Source: VXOI01 sp965197575
GTDB taxonomy: Bacteria; Chloroflexota; Dehalococcoidia; Lucifugimonadales; UBA3495
Assembly (NCBI GenBank): GCA_965197575.1
Contig: OZ240214.1
Location: forward strand, 310,001-374,000
DNA length: 64,000 nt
Reading direction: 5' to 3'
Shown in pieces: positions 19,245 to 28,408 of this stretch (the first letter of the stretch is position 1; each line of letters begins with the position of its first letter). The translations under genes were made by a program, and so were the position numbers. Under the pieces are notes generated by a model. It made no database searches, had not been told where the DNA came from, and was given only the letters and a program-made list of their open reading frames with translations.

Positions 19245-19438
19245 ACGACATGAGCCGCACGCGGTAATGCGGCTGTCGCATTTACCGTCGCGTTGCCCTG
19301 TACGGCTGGACCATCAATTGTTGCCGAACAACCGTTGCGATGGGCTCGCATGGCGATTCATCGCGGTCAATTGGCTTTTAGCCCAACGGCCCATGTATAC
19401 CTGATATGTTGGTCGCGATTGGATAACTGCTATCTACA

Positions 19439-19506
19439 TGCTGGCATCCAGATTCACCGCCCACGAGTAGTGCAGTTTTTAGTTGCTATGGCGTCCTTCG
19501 TATGAA
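19439..19506. repeat. 68-bp imperfect direct repeat, left copy
   Basis: It matches 36069-36136 at roughly 49 of 68 positions without gaps, with identical cores CCACGAGTAG, GTTGCTAT and CGTATGAA. The two copies flank the DISARM-like cluster in the same orientation. Confidence 0.6.
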
Positions 19507-19704
19507 CTAAACGTTCAACCAGATTCCGCGAAGACTTGCTGGATAGCCGAGGTAAAGCGTGAGCTTGGGCTAACAAATGGAAGGGCACCAAACGCCGGCC
19601 AAGGCCGAGGTGTCCCAACAAATCGGAGTGGCACTGTAACCACCGGGCGGCGTGGCAGCCAAGAGCGTCGGAAAAGAGTGCCAATCGACCTGGTAAAGAA
19701 TGAG

Positions 19705-19740
19705 AAAGCTCCTGCTAGGACGCAGGGGCTTTTCTTTTGT
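19705..19740 (+). terminator. Intrinsic terminator
   Basis: AAAGCTCCTGC and GCAGGGGCTTT pair over 11 positions (one G-T pair) around a 6-nt loop and are followed by TCTTTT. No coding gene directly precedes it, so any transcript ending here would be non-coding. Confidence 0.7.
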
Positions 19741-19872
19741 GCTGAACCCTCTCTGTGAGAGGCCACAGTAACAGGACGCGAGGCTCCCAACGGGTATACT
19801 TACGTGTATTGGCCTGCTTTCTTACTTTGCCGCCATGTCGCGTTAGTCGGGTGCGCTCTCAGGGGTCGTCTT

Positions 19873-20058
19873 ATGGGTGGTGCTGCAAGGCCGATCAAGA
19901 CTTTCGCGGAGAATGTTATCGCGCCGATATTCAAGAAGCGTGGCCATTACGGCGTCCCAGGAAGGCTTGACTCTTATTGCCCAGACATTGACAATTCTCT
20001 TAAATTTGGGCGTTTTGTCGTCTCTCGTGGGAGAGATTTGTTCCTTTTACTTGATTGA
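19873..20058 (+). CDS. Possible small protein upstream of the DISARM-like cluster
   Basis: ATG 19873 opens a 61-residue frame (MGGAARPIKTFAENVIAPIF, then KKRGHYG and SRGRDLFLLLD). An overlapping frame encodes a hydrophobic stretch (LTLIAQTLTILLNLGVLSSL), so which frame is real is unclear. No good ribosome site or family match is visible. The remaining interval to 20322 shows nothing definite. Confidence 0.25.
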   Translation: MGGAARPIKTFAENVIAPIFKKRGHYGVPGRLDSYCPDIDNSLKFGRFVVSRGRDLFLLLD

Positions 20059-20322
20059 CGCCTGCCGGCACTGAAACCATAGGGACAACCAGCCTTTTCC
20101 ACCCAGCACCGGTCAAAGCTGGCAAGAGGATACGTCTGTTCGTCTTCGTTGGGGCGGGCAAGTTGGAGTTTGTCGGAGACGACGACCTGACTCCTATCAA
20201 CCGTGGGCAGGAAATATAAGGCTGACCCCATCAGGGGAAAGCCAGCTATGGCCTATTTGCTATCACACCCTACCAGAATATTGAGTGGCTAGTGCAAGCC
20301 GTAAATTGGAGAACTAGAATCG

Positions 20323-23160
20323 ATGGCGGCGATTCCCGAAACAGAGTTCGTTCCAGGGGCATTAGTTAGAGCGCGAGGGCGCGACTGGATAGTATTGCCT
20401 AATGAGGAACCTGGTGTATCGCGCCTTCGGCCGGTAGACGGTCTCGACGCCGAGGCCGTAGGCATCTACCGTTCGCTGGAGCCGGATGCTGTCAAGCCCT
20501 CCAGGTACTTACCACCGGACCCGGAGAAGGCGGGTGATTTCACCGGAGGTCTGCTGCTCAGAGACGCAGTGCGATTAGGTCTCCGCAGTGGGGCGGGCCC
20601 GTTTCGCTCGATGGGTCGGCTTTCCGTTGCCCCCCGGCCCTACCAGTTTGTACCCCTCATCATGGCGTTGCGGATGGACCCGGTGCGCTTGCTTATCGCC
20701 GATGACGTTGGCGTAGGTAAGACCATCGAAGCTTCCATGATCGCCCGCGAACTTCTGGATCGGGGCGTGATAAACCGTGTGGGAGTCCTGTGTGCGCCGC
20801 ATCTGTGCGAGCAGTGGGAGGAAGAACTTCGCACCAAGTTCAACATGGACGCGGCCATTATCCAGTCATCAAGAATCGGTCGGTTAGAGCGCGGCCTCCC
20901 CCGGAGAGACATCTCCTTATACCAGTATTACCGCCATCTCGTTGTCAGCATCGACTTTGTAAAGTCGGAGCGGAATCGGCGGATGTTCCTGGACAACGCT
21001 CCCGACTTCATCATCGTCGACGAGGCTCATACTACAGCACGCCCCAGCGGCGACCGGTCGGGCACCCAACACCAGCGCTACGCCCTAATCCGCGAATTGG
21101 CAAACGATGACAGTCGTCACATGGTCTTGACCACTGCCACTCCTCACAGTGGGATAGAAGAGAGCTTCAGGTCTCTACTGGGATTGTTGGACGAGTCGTT
21201 CGACGTATTAGACGAGGTTGACATTCCCCACGCCAAGCTGGCTCCCCATTTCGTCCAGCGAAAGCGAGTAGACCTTAAGAGCTGGTTAGGCGTTGATACG
21301 CCTTTTCCCGAAAGGGAGGCAAGCGAAAGATCCTATACCTTGTCGGGTGAGTACCTTCGGCTATATGAAGACATCCTCGAATATTGTCGCGGGTACGTAT
21401 CCAGTGATGGAATGGCGCAACAGCGCCGCCGGGTGCGGTATTGGGCTGCGCTGTCAATCTTACGTTGTGTTCTTTCCAGTCCCAGGGCGGCCCGTGCCGT
21501 CCTGGAGAATCGGAAACCTTCATCAAGCGAGATATCAGTTGAGGATTTCGCCGATGAAATGTTCAGCCAGCAAATTCTGGACTCCTCAGAAGAGGACCAG
21601 GCCACAGACTACATCCCAACTACGGCCTTAGATGACCAGGACACCGAGCTGGACGCGACGGAAAGGCGATTACTGGACGGATTTTTGAAACGGGCAGAGG
21701 CGCTGGAGGGAGAAGAAAGAGACGCAAAGTTGGGAGAGGTATCCCGTTCAGTGTCTGACCTACTGGCTGAGGGCTACAGTCCTATCGTGTACTGCCGGTT
21801 TATACAGACTGCCCGTTACGTCGCCGAACATCTCCAGCGTATTCTGCAAAGGCGCCACCCTCAGTTACAAGTAAAAGCTGTGACAGGGGACGATGGAGAT
21901 AGTGAGCAGCGGAAAGAGACGGTATTGGCGTTGGCCGGAGAGCCAGTGCGGGTGCTGGTTGCTACGGACTGTCTAAGTGAAGGAGTAAACCTACAGGAAC
22001 ATTACGATGCCGTAGTTCATTACGACCTGCCCTGGAATCCGAACCGACTGGAGCAACGGGAAGGGCGTGTGGACCGCTTTGCCCAGACGAAACCCACAGT
22101 GAAGACAGTCCTGATCTACGGGTCCGACAACGAGATGGACCTTGTAGTTCTGGACGTCCTACTGAGGAAAGCGCGCACCATCAGGCAGCGTTTGGGAATC
22201 TCGGTTCCGGTCCCGGTAAATTCCGAACAGGTCGTGAACGCACTGGTGGATAGCGTCCTGTTACGAGGGAGGCGACAGGCACGACAGTTGACTCTCGCCC
22301 TGGAAGATGCCTCGGTGAGTCGTCTACACCAAGCTTGGGACCAGATGGCAGACAAGGAAGAGCGGACTCGGGCGTACTTTGCGCAACATGGTATCGAGCC
22401 TGATGACGTTGCCCTTGAATTGGCCGAGATGGAGCCTGTCCTGGGAAGTCCCCAAGACGTTCAACGGTTCATTGCTAACGTTATACAGCGCTTCAACGGG
22501 GACCTTCGGGAAACCCGGTCCAAAGGTGTGTTCCTGTTTGAACCTGGAGACCTCAGAGACCGTATAGTCGCTAGGGCTGGCAAGCCGCTGTTCCCGTTGT
22601 CAATCGCTTTCGACGGCGTTGCCCCTCCGGGGGTCACTCTCTTGGGCAGAAATAACCCTGCTGTCGCCACAGCGGCAGAGGCAGTACTTGCCCAGGCTCT
22701 CAGAGGTCGGGATAGTCGCTTTGCCAGGTCAAGCGCCATTTTTACGAACGCTGTCGAGTTGCGGACGGCGGTGTTGGTCCTCCGGCTCCGCTACCTCATA
22801 GAGGGAGCGAGCAGCCAGTTTGCCGAGGAGGTCGTCACCGGAGCCTTCCACCGGGAAGGCGATGCTATCCGTTGGTTGGCGCCGCTCCAGGAACAATCCT
22901 TAAAACTCCTGAGAGAGGGAGACTCGCAACTCGCCGCCAACATGTCTCCCGCCGAAAGGCGGGACCACATACTCTGGGCTCTTGATATGCTAGGGGATGG
23001 TTGGTACAAGGAAATCGTCTCCGAGCGAACTGCTGCCTTAGAAGCGGCACACAACCGGCTTACGAAAACCATCAAGGGCGAGCCTGCCAAGGTAATACCC
23101 CACGAGCCGCCGGACATCATCGGCTGCTATGTGCTCGTGCCTGCTGGGGGTAGATCATGA
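20323..23160 (+). CDS. drmD: SNF2-family helicase, DrmD-like
   Basis: The 945-residue SF2/SNF2 ATPase has Walker A in DDVGVGKTIEASMIA (about residue 127), the DEAH box in IIVDEAHTT (about 232), motif III in LTTATPHSG, and motifs V-VI in TDCLSEGVNLQ and LEQREGRVDRF (about 560-585). An N-terminal 100-residue region precedes the motor. In class 1 DISARM a protein of this kind, DrmD, is encoded next to the adenine methylase DrmMI, and here the stop overlaps the methylase start by 4 nt (ATGA). ATG 20323 has GGAG about 10 nt upstream. It probably remodels or translocates on DNA in anti-phage defence. A helicase of another methylase-linked system is possible. Confidence 0.75.
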   Translation: MAAIPETEFVPGALVRARGRDWIVLPNEEPGVSRLRPVDGLDAEAVGIYRSLEPDAVKPSRYLPPDPEKAGDFTGGLLLRDAVRLGLRSGAGPFRSMGRLSVAPRPYQFVPLIMALRMDPVRLLIADDVGVGKTIEASMIARELLDRGVINRVGVLCAPHLCEQWEEELRTKFNMDAAIIQSSRIGRLERGLPRRDISLYQYYRHLVVSIDFVKSERNRRMFLDNAPDFIIVDEAHTTARPSGDRSGTQHQRYALIRELANDDSRHMVLTTATPHSGIEESFRSLLGLLDESFDVLDEVDIPHAKLAPHFVQRKRVDLKSWLGVDTPFPEREASERSYTLSGEYLRLYEDILEYCRGYVSSDGMAQQRRRVRYWAALSILRCVLSSPRAARAVLENRKPSSSEISVEDFADEMFSQQILDSSEEDQATDYIPTTALDDQDTELDATERRLLDGFLKRAEALEGEERDAKLGEVSRSVSDLLAEGYSPIVYCRFIQTARYVAEHLQRILQRRHPQLQVKAVTGDDGDSEQRKETVLALAGEPVRVLVATDCLSEGVNLQEHYDAVVHYDLPWNPNRLEQREGRVDRFAQTKPTVKTVLIYGSDNEMDLVVLDVLLRKARTIRQRLGISVPVPVNSEQVVNALVDSVLLRGRRQARQLTLALEDASVSRLHQAWDQMADKEERTRAYFAQHGIEPDDVALELAEMEPVLGSPQDVQRFIANVIQRFNGDLRETRSKGVFLFEPGDLRDRIVARAGKPLFPLSIAFDGVAPPGVTLLGRNNPAVATAAEAVLAQALRGRDSRFARSSAIFTNAVELRTAVLVLRLRYLIEGASSQFAEEVVTGAFHREGDAIRWLAPLQEQSLKLLREGDSQLAANMSPAERRDHILWALDMLGDGWYKEIVSERTAALEAAHNRLTKTIKGEPAKVIPHEPPDIIGCYVLVPAGGRS

Positions 23161-26100
23161 GTTACGCGACTATAACCGTAGAAGGAGGTCTCCTGCCACC
23201 GGACCTGCTAGACCGAATCGCTACCGACGACAACAGTATGTCGGGGCAGAAGCCCGCAGATTTCGGATTGTCAGCTGGCCGACGCCTTCCTGATGAGATA
23301 CAGCGGACCTTCTCCGACGCCCGGGTCCACTGGGATTCGTTCACCAGGCGCTTGGAACACTCGCGGGAAAGTCGAACCACTTTGACTCGGCAGGACTGGG
23401 GGTCAAAATTTTTCGAGCTCCTTTCATTCCCAACGTTGGAATACCAGAGAACGGCCATTGAGGCTGGCGGGGCTGCCTTCCCCATTTCTTATCTGACCGG
23501 CGGACCGGATATCTTTACTCCGGTCCACATCGTGGCGGTGGATCAAGGCCTCGACGAGCGTTCGGGCAGAGGACGCACACCCCATGCCTTGGTACAAGAC
23601 TATCTCAACCGTTCCGACTCGCTATGGGGCATGGTCACCAACGGGGCTAAGTTGCGCTTGTTGCGAGACAGTGCCCGCCTCTCCAAACCGACTTATCTGG
23701 AATTTGATATCCAAGCCATGATTGAAGGCAACGCTTACAGCGAATTCGTTGCCCTCTACCGGCTTCTCCATGCTACCCGGTTGCCTCTCCGCGGCATGGG
23801 GCCACATGAATGTCTGCTAGAAAGCTACTACAACCAGGGTATTGAGGAAGGTGGGCGGGTCCGGGAAAAACTCCGAGACGGTGTGAGGAACGCGCTGGAA
23901 GTCTTGGGGTCTGCCCTAGTCCAACATCCCGATAGCGAAGCACTCCGAGAATCATTAAGCGGACGCTTGGACGACACAACCTACTACCGTCAGCTCCTCA
24001 ATTTCGTCTACCGGATGCTCTTCCTCATGGTTACGGAGGAACGAAGGCTTCTCTTCACGTCTGGAGACATTAAACAGCAAGCCGTGTACGACCGATATTA
24101 CAGCATCTCGCACCTTCGAGAGCGAGCTGAACGGTACTTCGCAGGGGATACCCACGGCGACCTCTGGGCTGGACTAGCCCAGACATTCCGCCTTTTTCGT
24201 GACGATAATGCCGCCCAACAATTGGGACTATCGCCCCTCAACGGCGAGTTATTTGGGAGGGATGCGTGCCGGGATATAGAGAGCGCTTCTTGTACCAATG
24301 AGGCCTTCCTTGCTGCCATGCTTTCCCTATCCACATTTGACGACAACGGCGTGCGTCGAAGGGTTAACTACGCCCACTTGGACGTGGAGGAGTTTGGCTC
24401 AGTCTACGAAAGTTTGCTGGACTACCGACCCGTCGTCGACCTCGGTGGTGCTTCCGGCGCCCCGCCTCGCTTCCAGTTGGCCGCAGGCACTGAGCGTAAA
24501 CAAACGGGCTCCTACTACACGCCGCCGGAACTGGTGCGCGAACTCGTCGAGAGCGCGTTGGTGCCGGTAATGGAAGAGCGGTTGGCAGATGCCAAGACCG
24601 GCAAAGACAAGGAGCAGGCTCTCCTGGATCTTCGCGTATGCGACCCTGCTTCCGGCTCAGGCCACTTCCTGTTAGCCGCCGCCCGACGTATAGCCCGCGA
24701 GTTGGCCAGGGTCCGCAGCAGCGGGGATGAACCGGCCCCGTCGGAGTATCGCGCTGCGCTGCGCGATGTAGTGCGTAGCTGCCTGTACGCTGTGGACAAG
24801 AACCCCTTGGCCGTGGACCTGTGCAAGGTGGCACTGTGGATTGAAAGCCACGCCGCAGGGTTGCCCCTCAGCTTTCTGGACCACCACATCAAGTGCGGGG
24901 ACAGCCTGGTGGGAGTCAGCGATCTCGCTGTTCTCGAAAAAGGAATCCCCGATGACGCGTATAAGGCAGTGACCGGCGACGACAAGCAGGCGGCCACCTA
25001 TTACCGCCGCCGCAACCGGCAGGAGCGGACAGGCCAGCATCCCATGGCCTTGGGAAGCGATCAGTCCTTGCCTGCTACGCTGGCCCAAGAGTTCGCCGCT
25101 TTTGGTCAGTTGGAAGAGCGAAGCCCAGCGGAAGTACAGGCGAAAGAAGACCTGTACCAGCAACTGCGCGGTTCTGGAACCCGCTGGTGGGAGGTCAAGA
25201 CCGCCTGCGACCTCTGGACTTATGCTTACTTCGCACCACAGGAAATGCCGGGAGCAAATGGACTGGACAGTGTGCCGACCACCGATGACGTGCGGAAATC
25301 TCTTCACCTTCCTGCCAGCGTCAACGGAAAACTGGTTGGTCAGACATCCCGAGCATCCTCGGAGATGCGTTTCTTCCACTGGCCTCTGGAGTTCCCAGAA
25401 GTGTTTGATGGGGGTGGTTTCGATGTGGTGCTGGGCAACCCACCTTGGGAGCGAATCAAGCTCCAGGAAAAGGAATTCTTCGAGACGCGAGACCGGGAAA
25501 TAGCAGATGCCCCGAACAAGGCCGCGCGAGACAGATTGATACGTGGATTACCCCAGCGAAATCCTGGCTTGGCCGACGAGTTCGCCTGCGCCGTCCACGA
25601 TGCGGAATCTGTCAGCCGTTTCGTTCGTGGTAGCAACCGGTTTCCGCTAACGGGACGCGGAGACGTCAACACATACTCCATCTTCGCAGAAACCGGACGG
25701 ACTATCTGCGGCCCCACAGGACGGATGGGGATAATTGTGCCGTCAGGAATTGCCACCGATGACACCACCAAGCAATTCTTCTCTGACCTAGTGGATAATC
25801 GCTCTTTGGTCAGCCTCTATGATTTTGAGAATCGGGAAGGTGTGTTCCCTGGAGTGCATCGTTCCTACAAGTTCTGCCTACTTACTCTAACCGGTAGCGG
25901 TTGTCCGTCATCCCAAGCGGAATTTGCCTTTTTCCTTCACCGTACCGAGCAGCTTCAGGATGACGCCCGCCGGTTCACGTTGGCGCCGGAGGACTTTGCA
26001 CTGTTCAATCCCAACACCCGCACCTGCCCGGTTTTTCGTACACGTAAGGACACTGAAATCACCCTCGGCGTCTACTCCCGAAACCCAGTTCTAGTAGATC

Positions 26101-27080
26101 GTTCAGGAGGAGACGAGCAACGGACATGGCCCGTCCATATGTTGCGAATGTTTGATATGACCAACGATTCCCATCTCTTCCTAACCCCTGATCAGGTTAA
26201 TATCGAGGGATTCCATCCAGTAGGTTTAAATTGGTGGGAGAAGGACAATCAACGACTACTGCCTCTATATGAAGGGAAAATGGTGCAGGCATTTGACCAT
26301 CGGGCTGCTGACGCCACAGAGAATCCACAGAATATGTTGCGGAAAGGGCAACAGTCAGCTTTAGCTGCCTTTGAAAAACAAAGGCTGGATAGATTACCTT
26401 CTCCAAGATACTTTGCGCGCGATGTCGATAGCCGCTGGCCTACTGCCAATGATTGGATTGTCGCGTATAAGAGTGTAACGGCTGCAACTAACACGCGGAC
26501 GATGATTGCGGCGATTATTCCTAAGGCTGGTGCAGGGAACTCCTTAAACCTACTGGCCTTTGAACCGGAAGTTAGGGACGTTCCGTTACAGGCTTGCATG
26601 GTTGTTGCAAATCTAAACTCAATTCCGTTCGACTTTGTAGCCAGACAGAAGATACCAGGAGTAAATCTCAATTGGTTTTTGCTTGAACAGATCCCCTTCA
26701 TTGCACGGGTTGAATTTGAAAGGGAGTTTGGTGGAGTAACCGCCCATCAACTCGTTCGAAATCGTGTCCTCGAGCTCACGTATACCGCGTGGGACCTCCA
26801 ATCCTTTGCCGAAGATTTGGGCTATGATGGGACACCTTTCAAATGGGACGAGGAACAGCGGCACCGACTCAAGTGTGAACTCGATGCTATTTTTGCCCAC
26901 ATGTACCAACTCGACCGGGCCGACTTGGAGTGGATTCTTGATGCCCAGGAGCCAAGCGCCTCCTTCCCGGGATTGAAGCGCAACGAGTTGCAGCAGTTCG
27001 GGGAGTACCGCACCCAGCGATATGTCCTGCAGGCTTACGACCAGTTGGCACAGGATCAACTTCCCGATTTGGTTCCATAA
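23157..27080 (+). CDS. drmMI: Giant N6-adenine DNA methyltransferase, DrmMI/Eco57I-type
   Basis: The 1307-residue protein has SAM-binding motif I in CDPASGSGHFLLAAARRIA (about residue 495) and catalytic motif IV in VVLGNPPWERI (about 760). Long helical N- and C-terminal regions surround them, as in Eco57I, PglX/BrxX and DrmMI enzymes. The expected role is self-marking of host DNA by adenine methylation. A target-recognition region probably lies after residue 850 but cannot be delimited by eye. It overlaps the helicase gene by 4 nt, so the two are one operon. It stops at TAA 27078-27080, 12 nt before the next promoter. Confidence 0.85.
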   Translation: MSYATITVEGGLLPPDLLDRIATDDNSMSGQKPADFGLSAGRRLPDEIQRTFSDARVHWDSFTRRLEHSRESRTTLTRQDWGSKFFELLSFPTLEYQRTAIEAGGAAFPISYLTGGPDIFTPVHIVAVDQGLDERSGRGRTPHALVQDYLNRSDSLWGMVTNGAKLRLLRDSARLSKPTYLEFDIQAMIEGNAYSEFVALYRLLHATRLPLRGMGPHECLLESYYNQGIEEGGRVREKLRDGVRNALEVLGSALVQHPDSEALRESLSGRLDDTTYYRQLLNFVYRMLFLMVTEERRLLFTSGDIKQQAVYDRYYSISHLRERAERYFAGDTHGDLWAGLAQTFRLFRDDNAAQQLGLSPLNGELFGRDACRDIESASCTNEAFLAAMLSLSTFDDNGVRRRVNYAHLDVEEFGSVYESLLDYRPVVDLGGASGAPPRFQLAAGTERKQTGSYYTPPELVRELVESALVPVMEERLADAKTGKDKEQALLDLRVCDPASGSGHFLLAAARRIARELARVRSSGDEPAPSEYRAALRDVVRSCLYAVDKNPLAVDLCKVALWIESHAAGLPLSFLDHHIKCGDSLVGVSDLAVLEKGIPDDAYKAVTGDDKQAATYYRRRNRQERTGQHPMALGSDQSLPATLAQEFAAFGQLEERSPAEVQAKEDLYQQLRGSGTRWWEVKTACDLWTYAYFAPQEMPGANGLDSVPTTDDVRKSLHLPASVNGKLVGQTSRASSEMRFFHWPLEFPEVFDGGGFDVVLGNPPWERIKLQEKEFFETRDREIADAPNKAARDRLIRGLPQRNPGLADEFACAVHDAESVSRFVRGSNRFPLTGRGDVNTYSIFAETGRTICGPTGRMGIIVPSGIATDDTTKQFFSDLVDNRSLVSLYDFENREGVFPGVHRSYKFCLLTLTGSGCPSSQAEFAFFLHRTEQLQDDARRFTLAPEDFALFNPNTRTCPVFRTRKDTEITLGVYSRNPVLVDRSGGDEQRTWPVHMLRMFDMTNDSHLFLTPDQVNIEGFHPVGLNWWEKDNQRLLPLYEGKMVQAFDHRAADATENPQNMLRKGQQSALAAFEKQRLDRLPSPRYFARDVDSRWPTANDWIVAYKSVTAATNTRTMIAAIIPKAGAGNSLNLLAFEPEVRDVPLQACMVVANLNSIPFDFVARQKIPGVNLNWFLLEQIPFIARVEFEREFGGVTAHQLVRNRVLELTYTAWDLQSFAEDLGYDGTPFKWDEEQRHRLKCELDAIFAHMYQLDRADLEWILDAQEPSASFPGLKRNELQQFGEYRTQRYVLQAYDQLAQDQLPDLVP

Positions 27081-27092
27081 CTCGATAGAGGA

Positions 27093-27130
27093 TTGACAAG
27101 TCTAGTAAACATGGTACTGTATGCAGTACC
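27093..27130 (+). promoter_or_regulatory. Promoter and palindromic operator of hicAB
   Basis: TTGACA (27093-27098) is followed 16 nt later by TACTGT. The -10 area lies inside the perfect palindrome GGTACTG-TATG-CAGTACC (27113-27130). Such an arrangement fits autorepression by the ribbon-helix-helix antitoxin encoded just downstream, and gives hicAB its own promoter within the defence operon. Confidence 0.7.
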
Positions 27131-27146
27131 ATGTAAAGGCAAGGCC

Positions 27147-27383
27147 GTGACCCAACTCGACAGACTGATCCAACGAATCCGGGCGCGGCCTCCCGAAGCG
27201 AGCTTCAACGATGTCTGTCGCCTCCTCGAAGCCTACGGTTGGACCTTCAAACGCCAGAAAGGCAGTCATGCCCATTTCACGAAGCCCGGGGAGGGGACCC
27301 AGACCGTCCCTTTGGTAAGTGGCCGCTACGTGAAGCGCTACATCTTGGATCAAATCATTGATCGACTTGGATTGGATGAGTGA
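27147..27383 (+). CDS. hicA: HicA-family mRNA interferase toxin
   Basis: The roughly 78-residue protein has the HicA double-stranded-RNA-binding fold hallmarks: a basic strand GWTFKRQKGSHAHFTKPG with the catalytic His in GSHAHF, then VPLVSGRYVKRYILDQII. HicA cleaves mRNA and is neutralised by HicB. Two starts are possible. GTG 27147 leaves the palindromic operator untranslated and is preferred; ATG 27111 would put 12 more residues inside the operator. It overlaps hicB. Confidence 0.85.
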   Translation: MTQLDRLIQRIRARPPEASFNDVCRLLEAYGWTFKRQKGSHAHFTKPGEGTQTVPLVSGRYVKRYILDQIIDRLGLDE

Positions 27384-27900
27384 TATGGTTACATCCGCTA
27401 CTCGAAAGCCTTTAGAGCACTATTTGGACCTTCAGTACCCATTCGTGGTTCACGCGGACCTGGACGGGGGATACGTCATCGTTTACCCGGATCTACCGGG
27501 TTGTCTGTCGCAGGCTGAGACCCTTGATGAAATCCCCGCCATGGCGGCGGACGCTCGGACTGGGTGGATCGAGACGGAGTATGAAGAGGGACGAAACATT
27601 CCCGAACCCTCTCATCAGGAGTACAGCGGCAAGTTCAACGTGCGCTTACCGAAGTCATTGCACCGCGCACTGGCGGATGCCGCCGCTCAAGATGGTGTCA
27701 GCCTCAACCAGTACGTGGTCATGTTGCTCTCAAGTGGCAACGCCCACGTGCAGGTGGAGCGTGAGCTGAAGCATTTGGTTACCATGCCCGTCAGCTGGAA
27801 GGAACCCTCAGATCATTCATATCACTTTCTTGAGAATCTCGTTGAATCCCGTGTACAGCACTACGGTTATTCAGCCCCACGGGAGGCTGTTGCAGCATGA
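27376..27900 (+). CDS. hicB: HicB-family antitoxin with extended C-terminus
   Basis: The N-terminal HicB domain (YPFVVHADLDGGYVIVYPDLPGC split over two strands) is followed by a ribbon-helix-helix segment (GKFNVRLPKSLHRALADAAA, then GVSLNQYVVMLL). About 50 additional residues follow (from AHVQVERELKH to the end). That tail is unusual for HicB and could be the chaperone-addiction region recognised by the SecB-like protein encoded next. ATG 27376 overlaps the end of hicA by 8 nt; ATG 27385 is the alternative. Its stop overlaps the next start (ATGA). Confidence 0.85.
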   Translation: MSDMVTSATRKPLEHYLDLQYPFVVHADLDGGYVIVYPDLPGCLSQAETLDEIPAMAADARTGWIETEYEEGRNIPEPSHQEYSGKFNVRLPKSLHRALADAAAQDGVSLNQYVVMLLSSGNAHVQVERELKHLVTMPVSWKEPSDHSYHFLENLVESRVQHYGYSAPREAVAA

Positions 27901-28364
27901 CTGCAGCGGGTAGCAATCCGTCTCCGAGTCACTCGGAAGCGGAGCCTATTGATCCGGCGATTTATAACGCATTCATCGGCCAGATTGAACTCACTTCAAT
28001 CTGGCTCAGTTCTTCCTCAATAGAAAACCCCGGTGGCCCCGGCAGTCCAGGCGAAGTCGGCATTGACATCGCTGGCAGCGCTCGCTGGGAATCTGTGGAG
28101 GATGGACTTGTCGCCTTTCACGCCTATGACGTGACATTCAAAGAATCTGATTCCAAAGTAGCGGGCATCAGCGTCACGTTCGGACTGGAGTTCAAGTCCG
28201 AACAAGCCATGACAGCGGAGTTGTTCGCGGTCTTTCAAGAAGTAAACCTCCCCGTCAACACCTGGCCCTATCTCAGGTCGTTTCTAGCCGACGCACTGGG
28301 GCGAATGGGGTGGCCGCCGCTGACTCTTCCGGCGTTCAAGACCGGCACCCAATCCCCGTCTTGA
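27897..28364 (+). CDS. SecB-like chaperone of a toxin-antitoxin-chaperone module
   Basis: The 155-residue protein ends with the SecB-type pattern LPVNTWPYLRSFLADALGRM, then GWPPLTLPAF. It is preceded by alternating beta-strands typical of the SecB fold (VAGISVTFGLEFKSEQAM). The N-terminal 25 residues are Ser/Pro-rich and probably disordered. It overlaps hicB by 4 nt. In TAC systems a SecB-like chaperone stabilises the antitoxin so the toxin stays inhibited, and that is the likely job here. Similarity is partial, so family assignment is moderately sure. Confidence 0.6.
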   Translation: MTAAGSNPSPSHSEAEPIDPAIYNAFIGQIELTSIWLSSSSIENPGGPGSPGEVGIDIAGSARWESVEDGLVAFHAYDVTFKESDSKVAGISVTFGLEFKSEQAMTAELFAVFQEVNLPVNTWPYLRSFLADALGRMGWPPLTLPAFKTGTQSPS

Positions 28365-28408
28365 CACAAGAGAAACCGCCTGGTCTAGCATTCGGGTAGG
28401 AGGGCACA

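Noticed and set aside
19250..20322. tRNA or tmRNA near the 68-bp repeat
   Set aside because: No cloverleaf or CCA end could be drawn; only a terminator is convincing.
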